DNA from: Pseudomonas gingeri
GTDB lineage: Bacteria; Pseudomonadota; Gammaproteobacteria; Pseudomonadales; Pseudomonadaceae
Direction of reading: 5' to 3'
NCBI RefSeq assembly: GCF_013385635.1
Contig: NZ_JACAPR010000010.1
Location: 62,001-126,000 of the forward strand
Length of the DNA: 64,000 bases
Position 1 is the stretch's first letter. Each line of letters starts with the position of its first letter. Shown piece by piece: positions 11,001 through 21,024 of this stretch. The notes beneath the pieces are model-generated. The model made no database searches, was not told the DNA's origin, and saw only the letters and a program-made list of their open reading frames with translations. The translations under genes were made by a program, and so were the position numbers.

Positions 11001-11007
11001 AATTAAA
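11001..11007 (+). promoter_or_regulatory. rpsA translation start region
   Basis: The AACAGGAATTAAA segment before the ATG at 11008 places an AGGA ribosome-binding site about seven bases upstream. This fixes the rpsA start against longer in-frame readings that reach back to 10897. Confidence 0.6.
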
Positions 11008-12693
11008 ATGAGCGAAAGCTTTGCGGAACTCTTTGAAGAGAGCTTGAAGACCCTTAATCTTCAGGCTGGTTCGATCATCACCGGTGTTATCGTTGATATC
11101 GATTACCAGGCTCGTTGGGTCACTGTCCACGCTGGTCTGAAGTCTGAAGCTCTGATCCCGCTGGAACAGTTCTACAACGATGCTGGCGAGCTGAACATCA
11201 ACGTCGGTGACGAAGTTCACGTGGCGCTGGATTCGGTTGAAGATGGCTTTGGTGAAACCAAGCTGTCCCGTGAAAAAGCCAAGCGCGCTGAATGCTGGAT
11301 CGTTCTGGAAGCAGCCTTCGCAGCCGAAGAAGTGGTCAAGGGCGTTATCAACGGTAAGGTTAAAGGCGGCTTCACTGTCGACGTTAACGGCATCCGTGCG
11401 TTCCTGCCAGGTTCTCTGGTTGACGTCCGTCCAGTGCGCGACACCACGCACCTGGAAGGCAAAGAGCTCGAGTTCAAGGTCATCAAGCTCGACCAGAAAC
11501 GCAACAACGTCGTCGTTTCCCGCCGCAGCGTCCTGGAAGCCGAGAACTCCGCCGAGCGTGAAGCTCTGCTGGAATCCCTGCAGGAAGGCCAGCAAGTCAA
11601 GGGTATCGTCAAGAACCTCACCGACTACGGCGCATTCGTCGATCTGGGTGGCGTCGATGGCCTGCTGCACATCACCGACATGGCCTGGAAGCGCATCAAG
11701 CATCCATCGGAAATCGTCAACGTTGGCGACGAGATCGATGTCAAGGTTCTGAAGTACGATCGCGAGCGCAATCGTGTTTCCCTGGGCCTGAAGCAACTGG
11801 GTGAAGATCCATGGGTTGCTATCAAAGCCCGTTACCCGGAAAGCACCCGCGTTACCGCGCGTGTAACCAACCTGACCGACTACGGCTGCTTCGCTGAGCT
11901 GGAAGAAGGCGTTGAAGGTCTGGTACACGTTTCGGAAATGGACTGGACCAACAAGAACATCCACCCTTCGAAAGTCGTACAAGTCGGCGACGAAGTGGAA
12001 GTCATGGTTCTGGACATCGACGAAGAGCGTCGTCGTATCTCCCTGGGCATCAAGCAGTGCAAGTCGAACCCATGGGAAGACTTCTCTGGCCAGTTCAACA
12101 AGGGCGACAAGATCTCCGGCACCATCAAGTCGATCACCGATTTCGGTATCTTCATTGGTCTGGACGGCGGCATCGACGGTCTGGTTCACTTGTCCGACAT
12201 CTCCTGGAACGAAGTGGGCGAAGAAGCCGTACGTCGTTTCAAGAAGGGCGACGAGCTGGATACCGTCATCCTGTCGGTTGACCCAGAGCGCGAGCGCATC
12301 TCCCTGGGCATCAAGCAACTGGAAAGCGACCCGTTCTCCGAGTACGTCTCGGTTAACGACAAAGGCGCCATCGTTAAAGGCACTGTGAAAGAAGTTGACG
12401 CCAAAGGCGCCATCATCGTTCTGGCCGACGATATCGAAGCGACTCTGAAAGCCTCCGAAATCAGCCGTGACCGCGTTGAAGACGCGCGTAACGTCCTGAA
12501 AGAAGGCGAAGAAGTAGAAGCCAAGATCATCAGCGTTGACCGCAAGAGCCGCGTGATCCAGCTGTCGATCAAGTCGAAAGACGTTGAAGACGAGAAAGAA
12601 GCCATCCAGAGCCTGAAAGCAGCTCCGGAAGGTGAAGCAGCTGACACCACCATGGCTGCGCTGCTGCGTCAAGCAATGGCCAAACAGAACTGA
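11008..12693 (+). CDS. rpsA: 30S ribosomal protein S1
   Basis: A 561-residue RNA-binding ribosomal protein that docks mRNA on the 30S subunit. Six S1 (OB-fold) repeats are visible. The later ones carry near-identical phrases such as [37 protein letters not shown] and [19 protein letters not shown]. The ATG at 11008 after an AACAGGAA ribosome-binding site gives the expected length; upstream in-frame codons are not family-like. Codon use is biased towards highly expressed genes compared with its neighbours. A strong terminator follows. Confidence 0.98.
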   Translation: MSESFAELFEESLKTLNLQAGSIITGVIVDIDYQARWVTVHAGLKSEALIPLEQFYNDAGELNINVGDEVHVALDSVEDGFGETKLSREKAKRAECWIVLEAAFAAEEVVKGVINGKVKGGFTVDVNGIRAFLPGSLVDVRPVRDTTHLEGKELEFKVIKLDQKRNNVVVSRRSVLEAENSAEREALLESLQEGQQVKGIVKNLTDYGAFVDLGGVDGLLHITDMAWKRIKHPSEIVNVGDEIDVKVLKYDRERNRVSLGLKQLGEDPWVAIKARYPESTRVTARVTNLTDYGCFAELEEGVEGLVHVSEMDWTNKNIHPSKVVQVGDEVEVMVLDIDEERRRISLGIKQCKSNPWEDFSGQFNKGDKISGTIKSITDFGIFIGLDGGIDGLVHLSDISWNEVGEEAVRRFKKGDELDTVILSVDPERERISLGIKQLESDPFSEYVSVNDKGAIVKGTVKEVDAKGAIIVLADDIEATLKASEISRDRVEDARNVLKEGEEVEAKIISVDRKSRVIQLSIKSKDVEDEKEAIQSLKAAPEGEAADTTMAALLRQAMAKQN

Positions 12694-12710
12694 GTTCTGT
12701 CTGACTGTTG

Positions 12711-12739
12711 AAAAAGGGCGACTTCGGTCGCCCTTTTTT
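12711..12739 (+). terminator. Rho-independent terminator of rpsA
   Basis: A perfect stem AAAGGGCGAC-TTCG-GTCGCCCTTT with a UUCG-type tetraloop, A-rich before and T-run after. It sits 18 bases past the rpsA stop. Confidence 0.93.
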
Positions 12740-12756
12740 ATGGCTGGGATTTGAGT

Positions 12757-12772
12757 GTTTCACGGGTGAAAC
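12757..12772. promoter_or_regulatory. inverted repeat upstream of small lipoprotein gene
   Basis: GTTTCAC-GG-GTGAAAC is a perfect 7-bp inverted repeat with a 2-bp spacer between the rpsA terminator and the lipoprotein gene. It resembles a regulator-binding palindrome. No protein can be assigned. Confidence 0.35.
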
Positions 12773-12884
12773 CAAAGCGGACATGCTACGGTCACATTTA
12801 CAAGTGTAAAGATGTGTGTGTCTGGATCAGCCATTGTCAGCCGTCGAAGGCTTTTCTCAGGGTGTCACCTTGATAAGGATGTGA

Positions 12885-13166
12885 ATGAGCAGGCTCATAG
12901 CAGTATTCGCCCTGGCGTTGCTTGCCGGATGTACCACCAACGCCAAGACCCATGTCAGGCACGGTGTGAGCGGCATCGAAATCGACTGCTCGGGATTGGG
13001 TTCCGGCTGGGAAAAGTGCTACAAGCGTGCGGCCCGCGAGTGTAAGGCTCAGGGTTACAGGGTCGTCACCAAGTCCAGTGATGCCAAGGACGAGGAGGGC
13101 GACTATCTCTTTGGCTGGAATCCGGCAGGTTATGCCACCCGCACGATGCTGGTGATCTGCAACTAG
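12885..13166 (+). CDS. small predicted lipoprotein, unknown function
   Basis: A 93-residue protein with a lipoprotein signal: MSRLIAVFALALLAGC ends in a lipobox LLAGC with Cys16. The mature part has three further Cys residues and a WEKCYKRAARECKAQGY segment. It is probably anchored in the outer membrane, since the residues after Cys (TTN) show no Asp+2 inner-membrane retention signal. It lies between rpsA and ihfB. I do not recognise a function, though small Cys-containing lipoproteins of this type are common in Pseudomonas. Confidence 0.75.
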   Translation: MSRLIAVFALALLAGCTTNAKTHVRHGVSGIEIDCSGLGSGWEKCYKRAARECKAQGYRVVTKSSDAKDEEGDYLFGWNPAGYATRTMLVICN

Positions 13167-13297
13167 TCGATATGCATCGCTCGGCCTGGACGTATCTGGC
13201 ATGCAGATAAGTCAATAGATGGGCTGTTCAAAATCCTCCGGTCATGCTAAAACCTTCGAAGCGCTTTTCCTAGCTGCTTGAAAAAGAAGGGAAAAAT

Positions 13298-13597
13298 ATG
13301 ACGAAGTCGGAGTTGATCGAACGAATTGTCACCCATCAGGGGCTGCTCTCATCCAAGGATGTCGAGCTGGCCATCAAGACCATGCTTGAGCAAATGTCCC
13401 AGTGCCTGGCGACTGGGGACCGGATCGAAATTCGTGGGTTCGGTAGCTTTTCCCTGCACTATCGCGCACCGCGCGTGGGGCGTAATCCGAAGACCGGGCA
13501 GTCGGTGAGCCTGGATGGCAAATTCGTGCCGCACTTCAAACCGGGGAAGGAGTTGCGGGATCGGGTAAATGAAGATGAAGAGCATGATGATGCCTGA
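13298..13597 (+). CDS. ihfB: integration host factor beta subunit
   Basis: A 99-residue DNA-bending protein that pairs with IhfA and acts in transcription, replication and recombination. Family marks are the N-terminal [23 protein letters not shown] in the beta-arm base and [10 protein letters not shown] at the arm that inserts its proline in the minor groove. The C-terminus is acidic (NEDEEHDD). In P. aeruginosa the O-antigen locus begins directly after this gene, and the same boundary is used here. Confidence 0.97.
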   Translation: MTKSELIERIVTHQGLLSSKDVELAIKTMLEQMSQCLATGDRIEIRGFGSFSLHYRAPRVGRNPKTGQSVSLDGKFVPHFKPGKELRDRVNEDEEHDDA

Positions 13598-14000
13598 TCA
13601 TCTTCGCCAGGTGCGTATGCGTCTGGCCTGGTGATCTGTCCCGTCGTTCATCACCCTGCGGGCGATTGTATCTATCCTGATAAACCGGCATTCCGTTTGT
13701 TGGATGGCATCCGGGATTGACCCGTTCGGTTCGCTGTCTCCTTTTGTGCTCCGGGATCGGTTCGGTCGGAGCGGCTATTTCCCCGTTATCTCTTCCCCTC
13801 TGTATTTCGCTGGTTTTCTTGTCCATGGTGGCAAGTGTCGAGTTATTGCGTAGAGTCGTCTATATTCGCGGGCCCAACTGCCAGGTCGAGTATTTTCTGG
13901 CTTGGCCTCCTGTTTTTTACGACGCGTAAAGTTTCCGGGTCTGGCGAATAAAAGCTGCTCGTGAATATCGTTATTTAAGTGTGGCAAGGATCTTGGCTTG
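13598..14000. other. 403-bp gap between ihfB and wbpL, no gene seen
   Basis: I find no convincing coding frame, JUMPstart sequence or RNA gene. The region is less GC-rich than its surroundings, and the wbpL promoter must lie in it. It occupies the site where other Pseudomonas carry variable O-antigen genes, so it may be a deletion scar or the remnant of lost cargo. Confidence 0.4.
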
Positions 14001-15020
14001 ATGATGATTTTGTTGTGCTGTTTGGTCGTGTTGATGGCGTCGTTATTGTTGACGGGCGCTCTTCGTCATTACGCGTTGGCGCGCAGCCTGATGGATATTC
14101 CCAACGAGCGCAGCTCTCATTCTGTCGCCACTCCCCGTGGTGGTGGCGTGGCCATCGTCGTCAGTTTCCTGGCTGTCTTGCCTGTCCTGGCGTTTACCGG
14201 CATCGTGCTTTGGCCCATCGTCTGGGCGCTGCTGGGTGCCGGCGCCTGTATCGCGCTGGTGGGGTTTCTCGACGATCATGGCCATGTAGCTGCTCGCTGG
14301 CGCTTGTTGGCTCATTTTTCGGCGGCGGCCTGGTTGCTTTTCTGGATGGGTGGCCTGCCGACTCTTGATATCATGGGCGCACGTATCAACCTGGGGTTGG
14401 TCGGTGATGTATTGGCCGCTTTCTATCTGGTGTGGATGCTCAATCTTTATAATTTCATGGATGGAATCGACGGGATCGCCAGCGTAGAAGCGTTGACGGC
14501 GTGCCTCGGCGCGTGTCTTGTCTATACACTCACAAACAATGCGGGCCTGATCTGGCCGCCGTTGCTGCTGGCGATGGCGGTCGGTGGTTTTCTATACTGG
14601 AATTTTCCACCTGCCAGGATATTCATGGGTGATGCCGGCAGCGGTTTTCTCGGCGTGATGCTCGGCGGGCTTTCCCTCCATGCAGCCTGGGCTGAACCTC
14701 GGTTATTGTGGGTGTGGCTGATTTTGCTGGGTGTGTTCATTGTCGACGCGACATTTACGCTGATGCGGCGTCTACTGCGTGGTGACAAGGTTTATGAAGC
14801 TCATCGCAGTCATGCTTATCAGTTCGCCTCGCGACAGGTGGGCAGTCATTTGCCGGTGACTCTGGCGGTAGCCGGAATCAACCTTGGCTGGTTGTTGCCG
14901 ATCGCCTTGTGTGTCGGGTTGTCGATAGTGGACGGCTTTATCGGGCTGATTGTCGCGTATGTGCCGTTGGTATTCCTGGCCTTCAGGTTTCACGCGGGCG
15001 AGTTGGAAAAAGCGGGCTGA
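14001..15020 (+). CDS. wbpL: WbpL-like undecaprenyl-phosphate sugar-1-phosphate transferase
   Basis: About 339 residues with roughly ten membrane segments. This family (MraY/WecA-type) starts O-antigen synthesis by loading a UDP-activated N-acetyl sugar onto undecaprenyl phosphate at the inner membrane. Motifs are MDIPNERSSH after the first helix, GFLDDHGHV (Asp pair), NFMDGIDG, GDAGSGFLG and the cytoplasmic His motif EAHRSHAYQ. An ATG at 14004 is an equal start candidate. wbpM follows after about 90 bp. Which sugar is transferred cannot be told from sequence. Confidence 0.85.
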   Translation: MMILLCCLVVLMASLLLTGALRHYALARSLMDIPNERSSHSVATPRGGGVAIVVSFLAVLPVLAFTGIVLWPIVWALLGAGACIALVGFLDDHGHVAARWRLLAHFSAAAWLLFWMGGLPTLDIMGARINLGLVGDVLAAFYLVWMLNLYNFMDGIDGIASVEALTACLGACLVYTLTNNAGLIWPPLLLAMAVGGFLYWNFPPARIFMGDAGSGFLGVMLGGLSLHAAWAEPRLLWVWLILLGVFIVDATFTLMRRLLRGDKVYEAHRSHAYQFASRQVGSHLPVTLAVAGINLGWLLPIALCVGLSIVDGFIGLIVAYVPLVFLAFRFHAGELEKAG

Positions 15021-15110
15021 GCGTTATCGCCTTTCCAGCTGGCTTGGACATGCCTGTATCGGATACAGCATGTGTATTGCCGTTTTTTGGATATTGGCCT
15101 TAGAGGGGTT

Positions 15111-17105
15111 ATGGATAAGATACGAGCCTGTTTGTTGGGCCTCCCGCGTCGGCAGAAACGCATTCTTCAAGTCATTGCCGACATCTTTCTGGTGTGGCTG
15201 GCGCTGTGGATGTCGTTTGTCGTCAGATTAGGCCTGGACGACGCGATCAACCCGTTTACCCAGCACCGCTGGTTGTTTCTCTCCGCGCCTGTGGTGGCTA
15301 TTCCGCTGTTTGTAAAATTCGGGTTGTACCGAGCGGTGATGCGTTATTTCGGCAATGATGCCCTGATCGCCATCGTCAAGGCGGTGAGCCTGTCCGCGCT
15401 GATCCTCGGTGTGGTGGTCTATCTCTATAGCAACCACCAGACAGTGGTGCCGCGATCCATCATGTTCAACTACTGGTGGTTGAGCCTGATCATGATCGGT
15501 GGTCTGCGTCTGGTGATGCGCCAGTACTTCCTGGGGGATTGGTTTGGTGCCTCCCAGCATATGCCTTTTGCCAATCGTGATAGCGGGCTGACGAAGGTGG
15601 CGGTGTACGGAGCCGGTTCCGCGGGTAACCAACTGGTTGCTGCGCTACGCATGGGCCGCGCCATGCAGCCCGTTGCCTTTATTGACGATGACAGCAGTAT
15701 TGCCGATCGCAGTATTTCCGGGTTGCAGGTCTACAAACCCAAGCATATCCAGCAGATGATCGATACCACGGGAGCCCAGGAGATCCTGTTGGCGATTCCT
15801 TCCTCTTCCCGTGGCCGGCGTCGTGAAATCCTCAGTCTCTTGGAGGGCTACCCTTTACACGTGCGCAGCGTGCCCGGTTTCATGGATCTGGCCAGCGGAC
15901 GGGTCAAGGTCGACGATATCCAGGAAGTCGATATCGCCGATCTGCTCGGGCGCGACGCCGTGCCTGCCCAGGCTGGACTGCTTGAGCATTGTATCAAGGG
16001 GCGTGCGGTGCTTGTCACCGGAGCCGGCGGCTCCATTGGTTCTGAGCTGTGCCGGCAGATTCTTGCCTTGCGCCCGACGACGCTTCTGCTCTTCGAGCAC
16101 AGTGAATTCAATCTCTACAGTATCTTGTCGGAGCTGGAGCGGCGCGTGGCGCGTGAGTCGCTGTCCGTGCGCCTGCTGCCGATCCTCGGGTCGGTGCGTA
16201 ATCCGGAAAAGCTGTTGTCCGTCATGAAAACCTGGCGTGTGGAAACGGTCTACCATGCGGCGGCGTACAAGCACGTGCCCATGGTCGAGCACAACATCGC
16301 CGAAGGCGTGCTGAACAATGTGATCGGCACCCTGAACACCGCTCAGGCGGCATTGCAGGCCGGCGTGGCGAACTTCGTGCTCATTTCCACCGACAAGGCA
16401 GTGCGTCCGACCAATGTCATGGGCAGCACCAAGCGTCTGGCCGAGATGACCCTGCAGGCCCTCAGTCGTGAGCTGGCGCCGGTGCTCTTTGGTGATTCGG
16501 GTAATGTGTCCCGCGTCAACAAGACCCGTTTCACCATGGTTCGATTTGGCAACGTGCTGGGTTCGTCGGGTTCGGTTATTCCGTTGTTCCACAAGCAGAT
16601 CAAGGCGGGTGGGCCACTGACGGTGACTCACCCGAAGATCACGCGTTACTTCATGACTATCCCTGAAGCCGCTCAACTGGTTATCCAGGCCGGCTCGATG
16701 GGGCATGGGGGCGATGTGTTTGTCCTGGACATGGGGGAGCCGGTAAGAATTGTCGAATTGGCGGAAAAGATGATTCACCTTTCCGGCCTGAGTGTCCGTT
16801 CCGACAAGAACCCTCATGGTGATATCGCAATCGAGTTTTCCGGCTTGCGACCTGGAGAAAAACTTTACGAAGAGTTGCTGATCGGCGACAACGTAGCGGC
16901 GACCCAGCATCCGATGATCATGACCGCCAATGAGGACCTGCTTCCCTGGGAGGCGCTCAAGTTGCGCCTGTCCGAATTGCTTGCGGCTGTCGAGACTGAC
17001 GACTACGCGCGTGTACGTCAGTTGTTGCGTGATACTGTCAGTGGTTATGCCCCGGACGGTGAGATAGTGGACTGGATCTATCAGCAACGGCGCATGGATC
17101 CTTGA
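15111..17105 (+). CDS. wbpM: WbpM-type UDP-N-acetylglucosamine 4,6-dehydratase
   Basis: A 664-residue membrane-anchored nucleotide-sugar dehydratase, the same size as P. aeruginosa WbpM. About four N-terminal transmembrane helices are followed by a first Rossmann-like domain ([15 protein letters not shown]). The catalytic SDR domain has [14 protein letters not shown] for NAD and MGSTK in place of the usual YxxxK, a mark of this family. It makes the UDP-4-keto-6-deoxy precursor of QuiNAc/FucNAc-type sugars in O antigen. The ATG at 15111 gives the family-like start [11 protein letters not shown] hairpin follows the gene. Confidence 0.93.
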   Translation: MDKIRACLLGLPRRQKRILQVIADIFLVWLALWMSFVVRLGLDDAINPFTQHRWLFLSAPVVAIPLFVKFGLYRAVMRYFGNDALIAIVKAVSLSALILGVVVYLYSNHQTVVPRSIMFNYWWLSLIMIGGLRLVMRQYFLGDWFGASQHMPFANRDSGLTKVAVYGAGSAGNQLVAALRMGRAMQPVAFIDDDSSIADRSISGLQVYKPKHIQQMIDTTGAQEILLAIPSSSRGRRREILSLLEGYPLHVRSVPGFMDLASGRVKVDDIQEVDIADLLGRDAVPAQAGLLEHCIKGRAVLVTGAGGSIGSELCRQILALRPTTLLLFEHSEFNLYSILSELERRVARESLSVRLLPILGSVRNPEKLLSVMKTWRVETVYHAAAYKHVPMVEHNIAEGVLNNVIGTLNTAQAALQAGVANFVLISTDKAVRPTNVMGSTKRLAEMTLQALSRELAPVLFGDSGNVSRVNKTRFTMVRFGNVLGSSGSVIPLFHKQIKAGGPLTVTHPKITRYFMTIPEAAQLVIQAGSMGHGGDVFVLDMGEPVRIVELAEKMIHLSGLSVRSDKNPHGDIAIEFSGLRPGEKLYEELLIGDNVAATQHPMIMTANEDLLPWEALKLRLSELLAAVETDDYARVRQLLRDTVSGYAPDGEIVDWIYQQRRMDP

Positions 17106-17162
17106 AGTTACACAACCGGTAACGGCCTCGTTTTTGACAAGGCTCCAGCATCACCTAGGTTT

Positions 17163-17192
17163 GGAAAGCAGCTTCGGAAAAGCTGCTTTCCC
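17163..17192 (+). terminator. hairpin after wbpM, probable terminator
   Basis: GGAAAGCAGCTT and AAGCTGCTTTCC form a 12-bp perfect stem with a short CGGAA-type loop, 57 bases past the wbpM stop. The T content lies within the stem rather than in a long tail, so it could also act as a processing or stability structure. Confidence 0.6.
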
Positions 17193-17217
17193 CTTACGAT
17201 GTCATGGAGTGTCACCT

Positions 17218-17550
17218 ATGCGTACAGGCTTTCTCCCCTCCCTGTTGTTAACCTTCCTGCTCGGCGCCAGCGGCGCGGTCAACGCCGCACCAGCCGCCCA
17301 GGCCGCTCAGCCAGCCGCACCCGCCAGCCAGGCCGCACCTGCCACAAAGACTGGCAAGATCAATCTGAACACCGCCGATGCCGAGACCATCCAGCGTGAG
17401 CTCTCGGGTATCGGCGAGGCCAAGGCTCAGGCCATCGTCGCCTATCGGGAGGCGAACGGGCCTTTCTCATCGGTAGATGAGCTGCTTGAGGTCAAGGGGA
17501 TTGGCAAGGCGATTCTCGACAAGAACCGCGACCAGATGGATATCAACTGA
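17218..17550 (+). CDS. ComEA-like helix-hairpin-helix DNA-binding protein, exported
   Basis: A 110-residue protein. A Sec signal peptide ([21 protein letters not shown], cleavage near NAA-AP) is followed by an Ala/Pro/Gln-rich linker. The C-terminal domain carries two helix-hairpin-helix motifs ([19 protein letters not shown] and [14 protein letters not shown]). Proteins like this bind double-stranded DNA in the periplasm during natural transformation. It is encoded after wbpM, as in P. aeruginosa, and ends in a strong terminator. No other competence gene is nearby, so a transformation role is only a family inference. Confidence 0.85.
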   Translation: MRTGFLPSLLLTFLLGASGAVNAAPAAQAAQPAAPASQAAPATKTGKINLNTADAETIQRELSGIGEAKAQAIVAYREANGPFSSVDELLEVKGIGKAILDKNRDQMDIN

Positions 17551-17569
17551 GGCGCTGATCCAGCGCTCG

Positions 17570-17597
17570 GAGACCGATCGAAGGATCGGTCTCTTTT
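17570..17597 (+). terminator. Rho-independent terminator of the ComEA-like gene
   Basis: GAGACCGATC-GAAG-GATCGGTCTC followed by TTTT is a perfect 10-bp stem with a tetraloop, 19 bases after the stop codon. Confidence 0.92.
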
Positions 17598-17632
17598 CCT
17601 TGGGGAGCCCTGGTCGAGGGCTCTGGCGGGCG

Positions 17633-18193
17633 TTACTCGACCTGATCCTTCAAATGCGCCCTGGTCACATCCAGGATCTTCTGCGCCAGTTCCGCATCTT
17701 CCGCACTGCGTGATAGCACCAGCGCCCCGACCAGCGTCGCCAGCATCACGATACTCTGATCCTGTGCGTCCGGTCCGCCACCCAGCGCATCCTCGACCTG
17801 CTTGAGTCGGGACTCGATCACCGTATCAGTGGTCGAACTCGGTGCTCCCCGTTGTCCCAGCTCCGAGCACATGGTCGGCAATGGGCATCCTTGTTCAGGC
17901 GTCGTCAGGTGCCATTCGGACAGGTAGCTGTCGATAAACGCCTGCACCGGTTTGTCCTGGCTGAACAGCATGTCGCAATGCACGTCCAGCTCCGCCGCGG
18001 CTTCCTGCAGGGCCTTTTCGACCAGTTCGTCCTTGGATTTGAAGTGCGCGTAAAAGCCGCCATGGGTCAAGCCCAGGGCTTTCATCAAGGGTTGCAGGCC
18101 GGTTGCGCCAATGCCGTCACGGCGAAAGCGGGCCGCGGCTTCCTTGATGATGCGCTCGTGGGTCTGGGCTTTGTGATCTTGTGAATAGCGCAT
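17633..18193 (-). CDS. TetR/AcrR-family transcriptional regulator
   Basis: A 186-residue regulator. The N-terminal HTH contains THERIIKEAAARFRRDG and GLTHGGFYAHFKSKDELV. The C-terminal half has an unusual GCPLPTMCSELG segment with two cysteines, as in relatives that sense electrophiles or oxidants. The ATG at 18193 (MRYSQDHKAQT) is chosen since longer readings add non-family residues. The target is not evident: the nearest gene upstream is the small DUF2897 gene on the same strand. Confidence 0.85.
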   Translation of the reverse strand: MRYSQDHKAQTHERIIKEAAARFRRDGIGATGLQPLMKALGLTHGGFYAHFKSKDELVEKALQEAAAELDVHCDMLFSQDKPVQAFIDSYLSEWHLTTPEQGCPLPTMCSELGQRGAPSSTTDTVIESRLKQVEDALGGGPDAQDQSIVMLATLVGALVLSRSAEDAELAQKILDVTRAHLKDQVE

Positions 18194-18297
18194 GGCCGAA
18201 CCTCCAAATCTATAGCCAATGATAACTGTGACTTGTCGGCAACTGGCTACATTTTTTGAGGGTCGGTTCAAAAACGTTCAAATGCGTAATGGCGGTA

Positions 18298-18465
18298 TCA
18301 GCGATCCTGCGCGTCCTTGGCATCCATCTCCGCGTTGCGTTCCTGCACGCGCTTGCGTTGCTCGTCGGTGAGTTCCACTTTGGTGGCGGTATCGCGCAAC
18401 ATCATCAGTCCGCCGACGATGGAGCCGATGGCGACCACGATGATCAACCAGGCATACCAGGGCAT
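18298..18465 (-). CDS. DUF2897-type small membrane protein
   Basis: A 55-residue protein starting MPWYAWLIIVVAIGSIVGG: one N-terminal transmembrane helix, then a charged tail (ELTDEQRKRVQERNAEMDAKD) facing the cytoplasm by positive/negative charge balance. Small proteins of this layout are widespread in Pseudomonas with no known role. The start is placed at the Met before the hydrophobic segment; an upstream in-frame ATG would add 21 polar residues unlike the family. Confidence 0.7.
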   Translation of the reverse strand: MPWYAWLIIVVAIGSIVGGLMMLRDTATKVELTDEQRKRVQERNAEMDAKDAQDR

Positions 18466-18586
18466 AGGGTTCTCCTTGATGGGCCGATCCCGCACGAGAG
18501 GTTCGTGCGGGATGCCGGCCCTTACCACTTTGAGTCAGAGGATTTCTCAGTGGTTCAATTGTAAGCCTGTTCTGCCCCGATAGCTC

Positions 18587-19951
18587 TCACAGTCCGGTCA
18601 GCATCGCATCCGCCGGTGCGTCGGCGCGCAGTTGCGCGGTCAGCAGGAAGTACAGGAAGCCGGCCGCCATGAAGCCGACGAAGATCAGGCCGATCAGCGC
18701 GTTGAACCAGGCCATGGCGATCAGGCAGACCACGGCCAGGAACAGGGCGATGGCCGGGACAAGCGGATAGCCTGGCGCGCGGAAGGTGCGCTCCAGGTTC
18801 GGCTCGCTTTTGCGCAGCTTGAACAGGCTGAGCATGCTCATGATGTACATGACAATGGCGCCGAACACCGCCATGGTGATCATGGCCGCGGTGAGGGTCA
18901 TGCCGCTGAGGTTGATCAGGCCGTCGCTGTAGATGGCGGCGATGCCGATCAGGCCGCCGACGATAATGGCGCGGTGCGGGGTCTGGAAACGCGACAGCTT
19001 GGCCAGGGACGCGGGCAGGTAGCCGGCGCGGGCCAGGGCGAAGAACTGCCGCGAGTAGCCGAGGATGATCCCGTGGAAGCTCGCCACCAGGCCGAACAGG
19101 CCGATCCACACCAGCATGTGCAACCAGCCGGAGCTGTCGCCGACCACGGCTTTCATCGCTTGGGGCAGGGGGTCGTTGATGTTCGACAAGGTCCGCCAGT
19201 CACCGACGCCGCCGGCAAAGAACATCACGCCCATGGCCAGCAGCACCAGGGTCAGGATGCCGCTGATATAGGCCTTGGGAATGGTTCGTTTCGGGTCCTT
19301 GGCCTCTTCGGCAGCCATCGCGGCACCTTCGATCGCGAGGAAAAACCAGATGGCGAACGGAATGGCCGCGAACATCCCGGCAATCGCCGGCGCGCCGAAG
19401 CTGTCGGCTCCGGCCCAGCCGTTCAGGGCGAAATGGCTGAAGCTGAAGGCCGGTGCGACCACGCCCATGAACACCAGCAACTCGGCCACTGCCAGGACGC
19501 AGACCACCAGTTCGAAAGTGGCCGCCAGTTTCACCCCGAGGATATTCAGCCCCATGAACACGATGTAGGCCCCCACGGCCGCATGCTTGGGATCGAGCGC
19601 CGGAAACTGTACGTTCAGGTAGGCGCCGATGGCCAGGGCAATGGCCGGTGGCGCGAAGACGAACTCGATCAGTGTCGCCAGGCCGGCGATCAGCCCGCCT
19701 TTCTCGCCAAATGCCCGACGACTGTAGGCAAAGGGGCCGCCTGCATGGGGAATGGCCGTGGTCAGTTCGGTGAAACTGAAGATGAAGCAGGTGTACATCG
19801 CGGCGACCATCAACGATGTCACCAGGAATCCGAGCGTACCGGCAACGCCCCAGCCGTAGCTCCAGCCGAAATACTCGCCGGAGATCACCAGGCCGACCGC
19901 GATGCCCCACAGATGCAACGTGCCCAGCGTGGGCTTGAGTCGAGTGTTCAT
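18587..19951 (-). CDS. eat: ethanolamine permease (APC superfamily)
   Basis: A 454-residue inner-membrane transporter with about twelve helices. The N-terminal GIAVGLVISGEYFGWSYGW is characteristic of the ethanolamine permease branch of the amino acid-polyamine-organocation superfamily. Substrate import would feed ethanolamine ammonia-lyase (EutBC), which is not encoded here. The ATG at 19951 with an AGGGAGAA ribosome-binding site is clear. Long in-frame sequence upstream is not coding. A related amino-acid substrate cannot be excluded. Confidence 0.82.
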   Translation of the reverse strand: MNTRLKPTLGTLHLWGIAVGLVISGEYFGWSYGWGVAGTLGFLVTSLMVAAMYTCFIFSFTELTTAIPHAGGPFAYSRRAFGEKGGLIAGLATLIEFVFAPPAIALAIGAYLNVQFPALDPKHAAVGAYIVFMGLNILGVKLAATFELVVCVLAVAELLVFMGVVAPAFSFSHFALNGWAGADSFGAPAIAGMFAAIPFAIWFFLAIEGAAMAAEEAKDPKRTIPKAYISGILTLVLLAMGVMFFAGGVGDWRTLSNINDPLPQAMKAVVGDSSGWLHMLVWIGLFGLVASFHGIILGYSRQFFALARAGYLPASLAKLSRFQTPHRAIIVGGLIGIAAIYSDGLINLSGMTLTAAMITMAVFGAIVMYIMSMLSLFKLRKSEPNLERTFRAPGYPLVPAIALFLAVVCLIAMAWFNALIGLIFVGFMAAGFLYFLLTAQLRADAPADAMLTGL

Positions 19952-20214
19952 ATGTTTCTCCCTGAACCGTTTGGATACTGCTCGGGTCAGGGTGGGTGCA
20001 GCGGGCGTGCCAGCGCCGGCAAGGGCGTCGCAAAGGGTGAAAAAGCTGTCGTATCGAGGATATTTCGCCGATGTTGCCCGGGATTTCGACTTTAATTGGT
20101 GCAAGTGGGGACGTTTATGGCGCGCAGTCGGCACATTTGCCGATCGCCGGGTCCCGATCAGCCCCGGCTTGCGCTACAATCCGCGCCGATTTCGACTTGC
20201 CTGAGAGCCCATCC

Positions 20215-20913
20215 ATGTCCGCCTGCCAGACTCCTATCATCGTCGCCCTGGATTACCCCACCCGTGACGCCGCCCTGAAGCTGGCCGATCAACTGGACCC
20301 GAAACTGTGCCGGGTCAAAGTCGGCAAGGAACTGTTCACCAGTTGCGCCTCGGAAATTGTCGGGACCCTGCGTGACAAGGGCTTCGAAGTGTTCCTGGAC
20401 CTCAAGTTCCACGACATTCCCAACACCACCGCGATGGCGGTCAAGGCAGCTGCCGAGATGGGTGTCTGGATGGTCAATGTCCATTGCTCCGGTGGCCTGC
20501 GGATGATGGCTGCCTGCCGTGACGTGCTTGACCAGCGCAGCGGCCCGAAGCCGTTGCTGATCGGCGTGACCGTGCTGACCAGCATGGAGCGTGAAGACCT
20601 GGCGGGTATCGGCCTGGATGTCGAGCCACAGGTGCAGGTGCTGCGCCTGGCGGCCCTGGCCGAGAAGGCCGGACTCGATGGCTTGGTGTGCTCGGCACTG
20701 GAAGCCACGGCCTTGAAGGGTGCCCATCCGGGCCTGCAACTGGTGACCCCGGGGATTCGCCCGGCGGGCAGCGCCCAGGACGACCAACGGCGGATCCTGA
20801 CGCCACGCCAGGCACTGGAAGCCGGTTCCGACTATCTGGTGATCGGTCGCCCAATCAGCCAGGCAGCGGACCCGGCCAAGGCCCTGGCTGCGGTCGTGGC
20901 CGAGCTGGCCTGA
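20215..20913 (+). CDS. pyrF: orotidine 5'-phosphate decarboxylase
   Basis: A 232-residue TIM-barrel enzyme that makes UMP in the last step of pyrimidine synthesis. The active-site motif FLDLKFHDIPNT contains the catalytic Asp-Lys-x-x-Asp array, and the phosphate loop PGIRP and VIGRPI follow. The ATG at 20215 matches the family start (MSACQTPIIVALD). An in-frame reading extends back to 20071 but is not conserved-like. A REP pair follows the gene. Confidence 0.97.
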   Translation: MSACQTPIIVALDYPTRDAALKLADQLDPKLCRVKVGKELFTSCASEIVGTLRDKGFEVFLDLKFHDIPNTTAMAVKAAAEMGVWMVNVHCSGGLRMMAACRDVLDQRSGPKPLLIGVTVLTSMEREDLAGIGLDVEPQVQVLRLAALAEKAGLDGLVCSALEATALKGAHPGLQLVTPGIRPAGSAQDDQRRILTPRQALEAGSDYLVIGRPISQAADPAKALAAVVAELA

Positions 20914-20942
20914 TCCGGCCAGCCGGTGGGGGAGTGGTGCTT

Positions 20943-21004
20943 GTGTGGGAGCGGGCTTGCCCGCGAAGAGACCGATTCGGTCTCGCGACAAGCCTGCTCC
21001 TACC
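20943..21004. repeat. REP pair (GTGGGAGCGGGCTTGCCCGC type)
   Basis: GTGTGGGAGCGGGCTTGCCCGCG is followed by a degenerate inverted copy ending CAAGCCTGCTCCTAC, with a GACCGATTCGGTC hairpin between. It lies in the convergent gap between pyrF and the oxidoreductase gene. Confidence 0.85.
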
Positions 21005-21024
21005 GGTCGTGGTGAGCAGTCCTT

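Noticed and set aside
12757..12772. GTTTCAC inverted repeat considered as a second rpsA terminator
   Set aside because: It lacks a T-run and follows an already strong terminator. It is listed instead as a possible operator.
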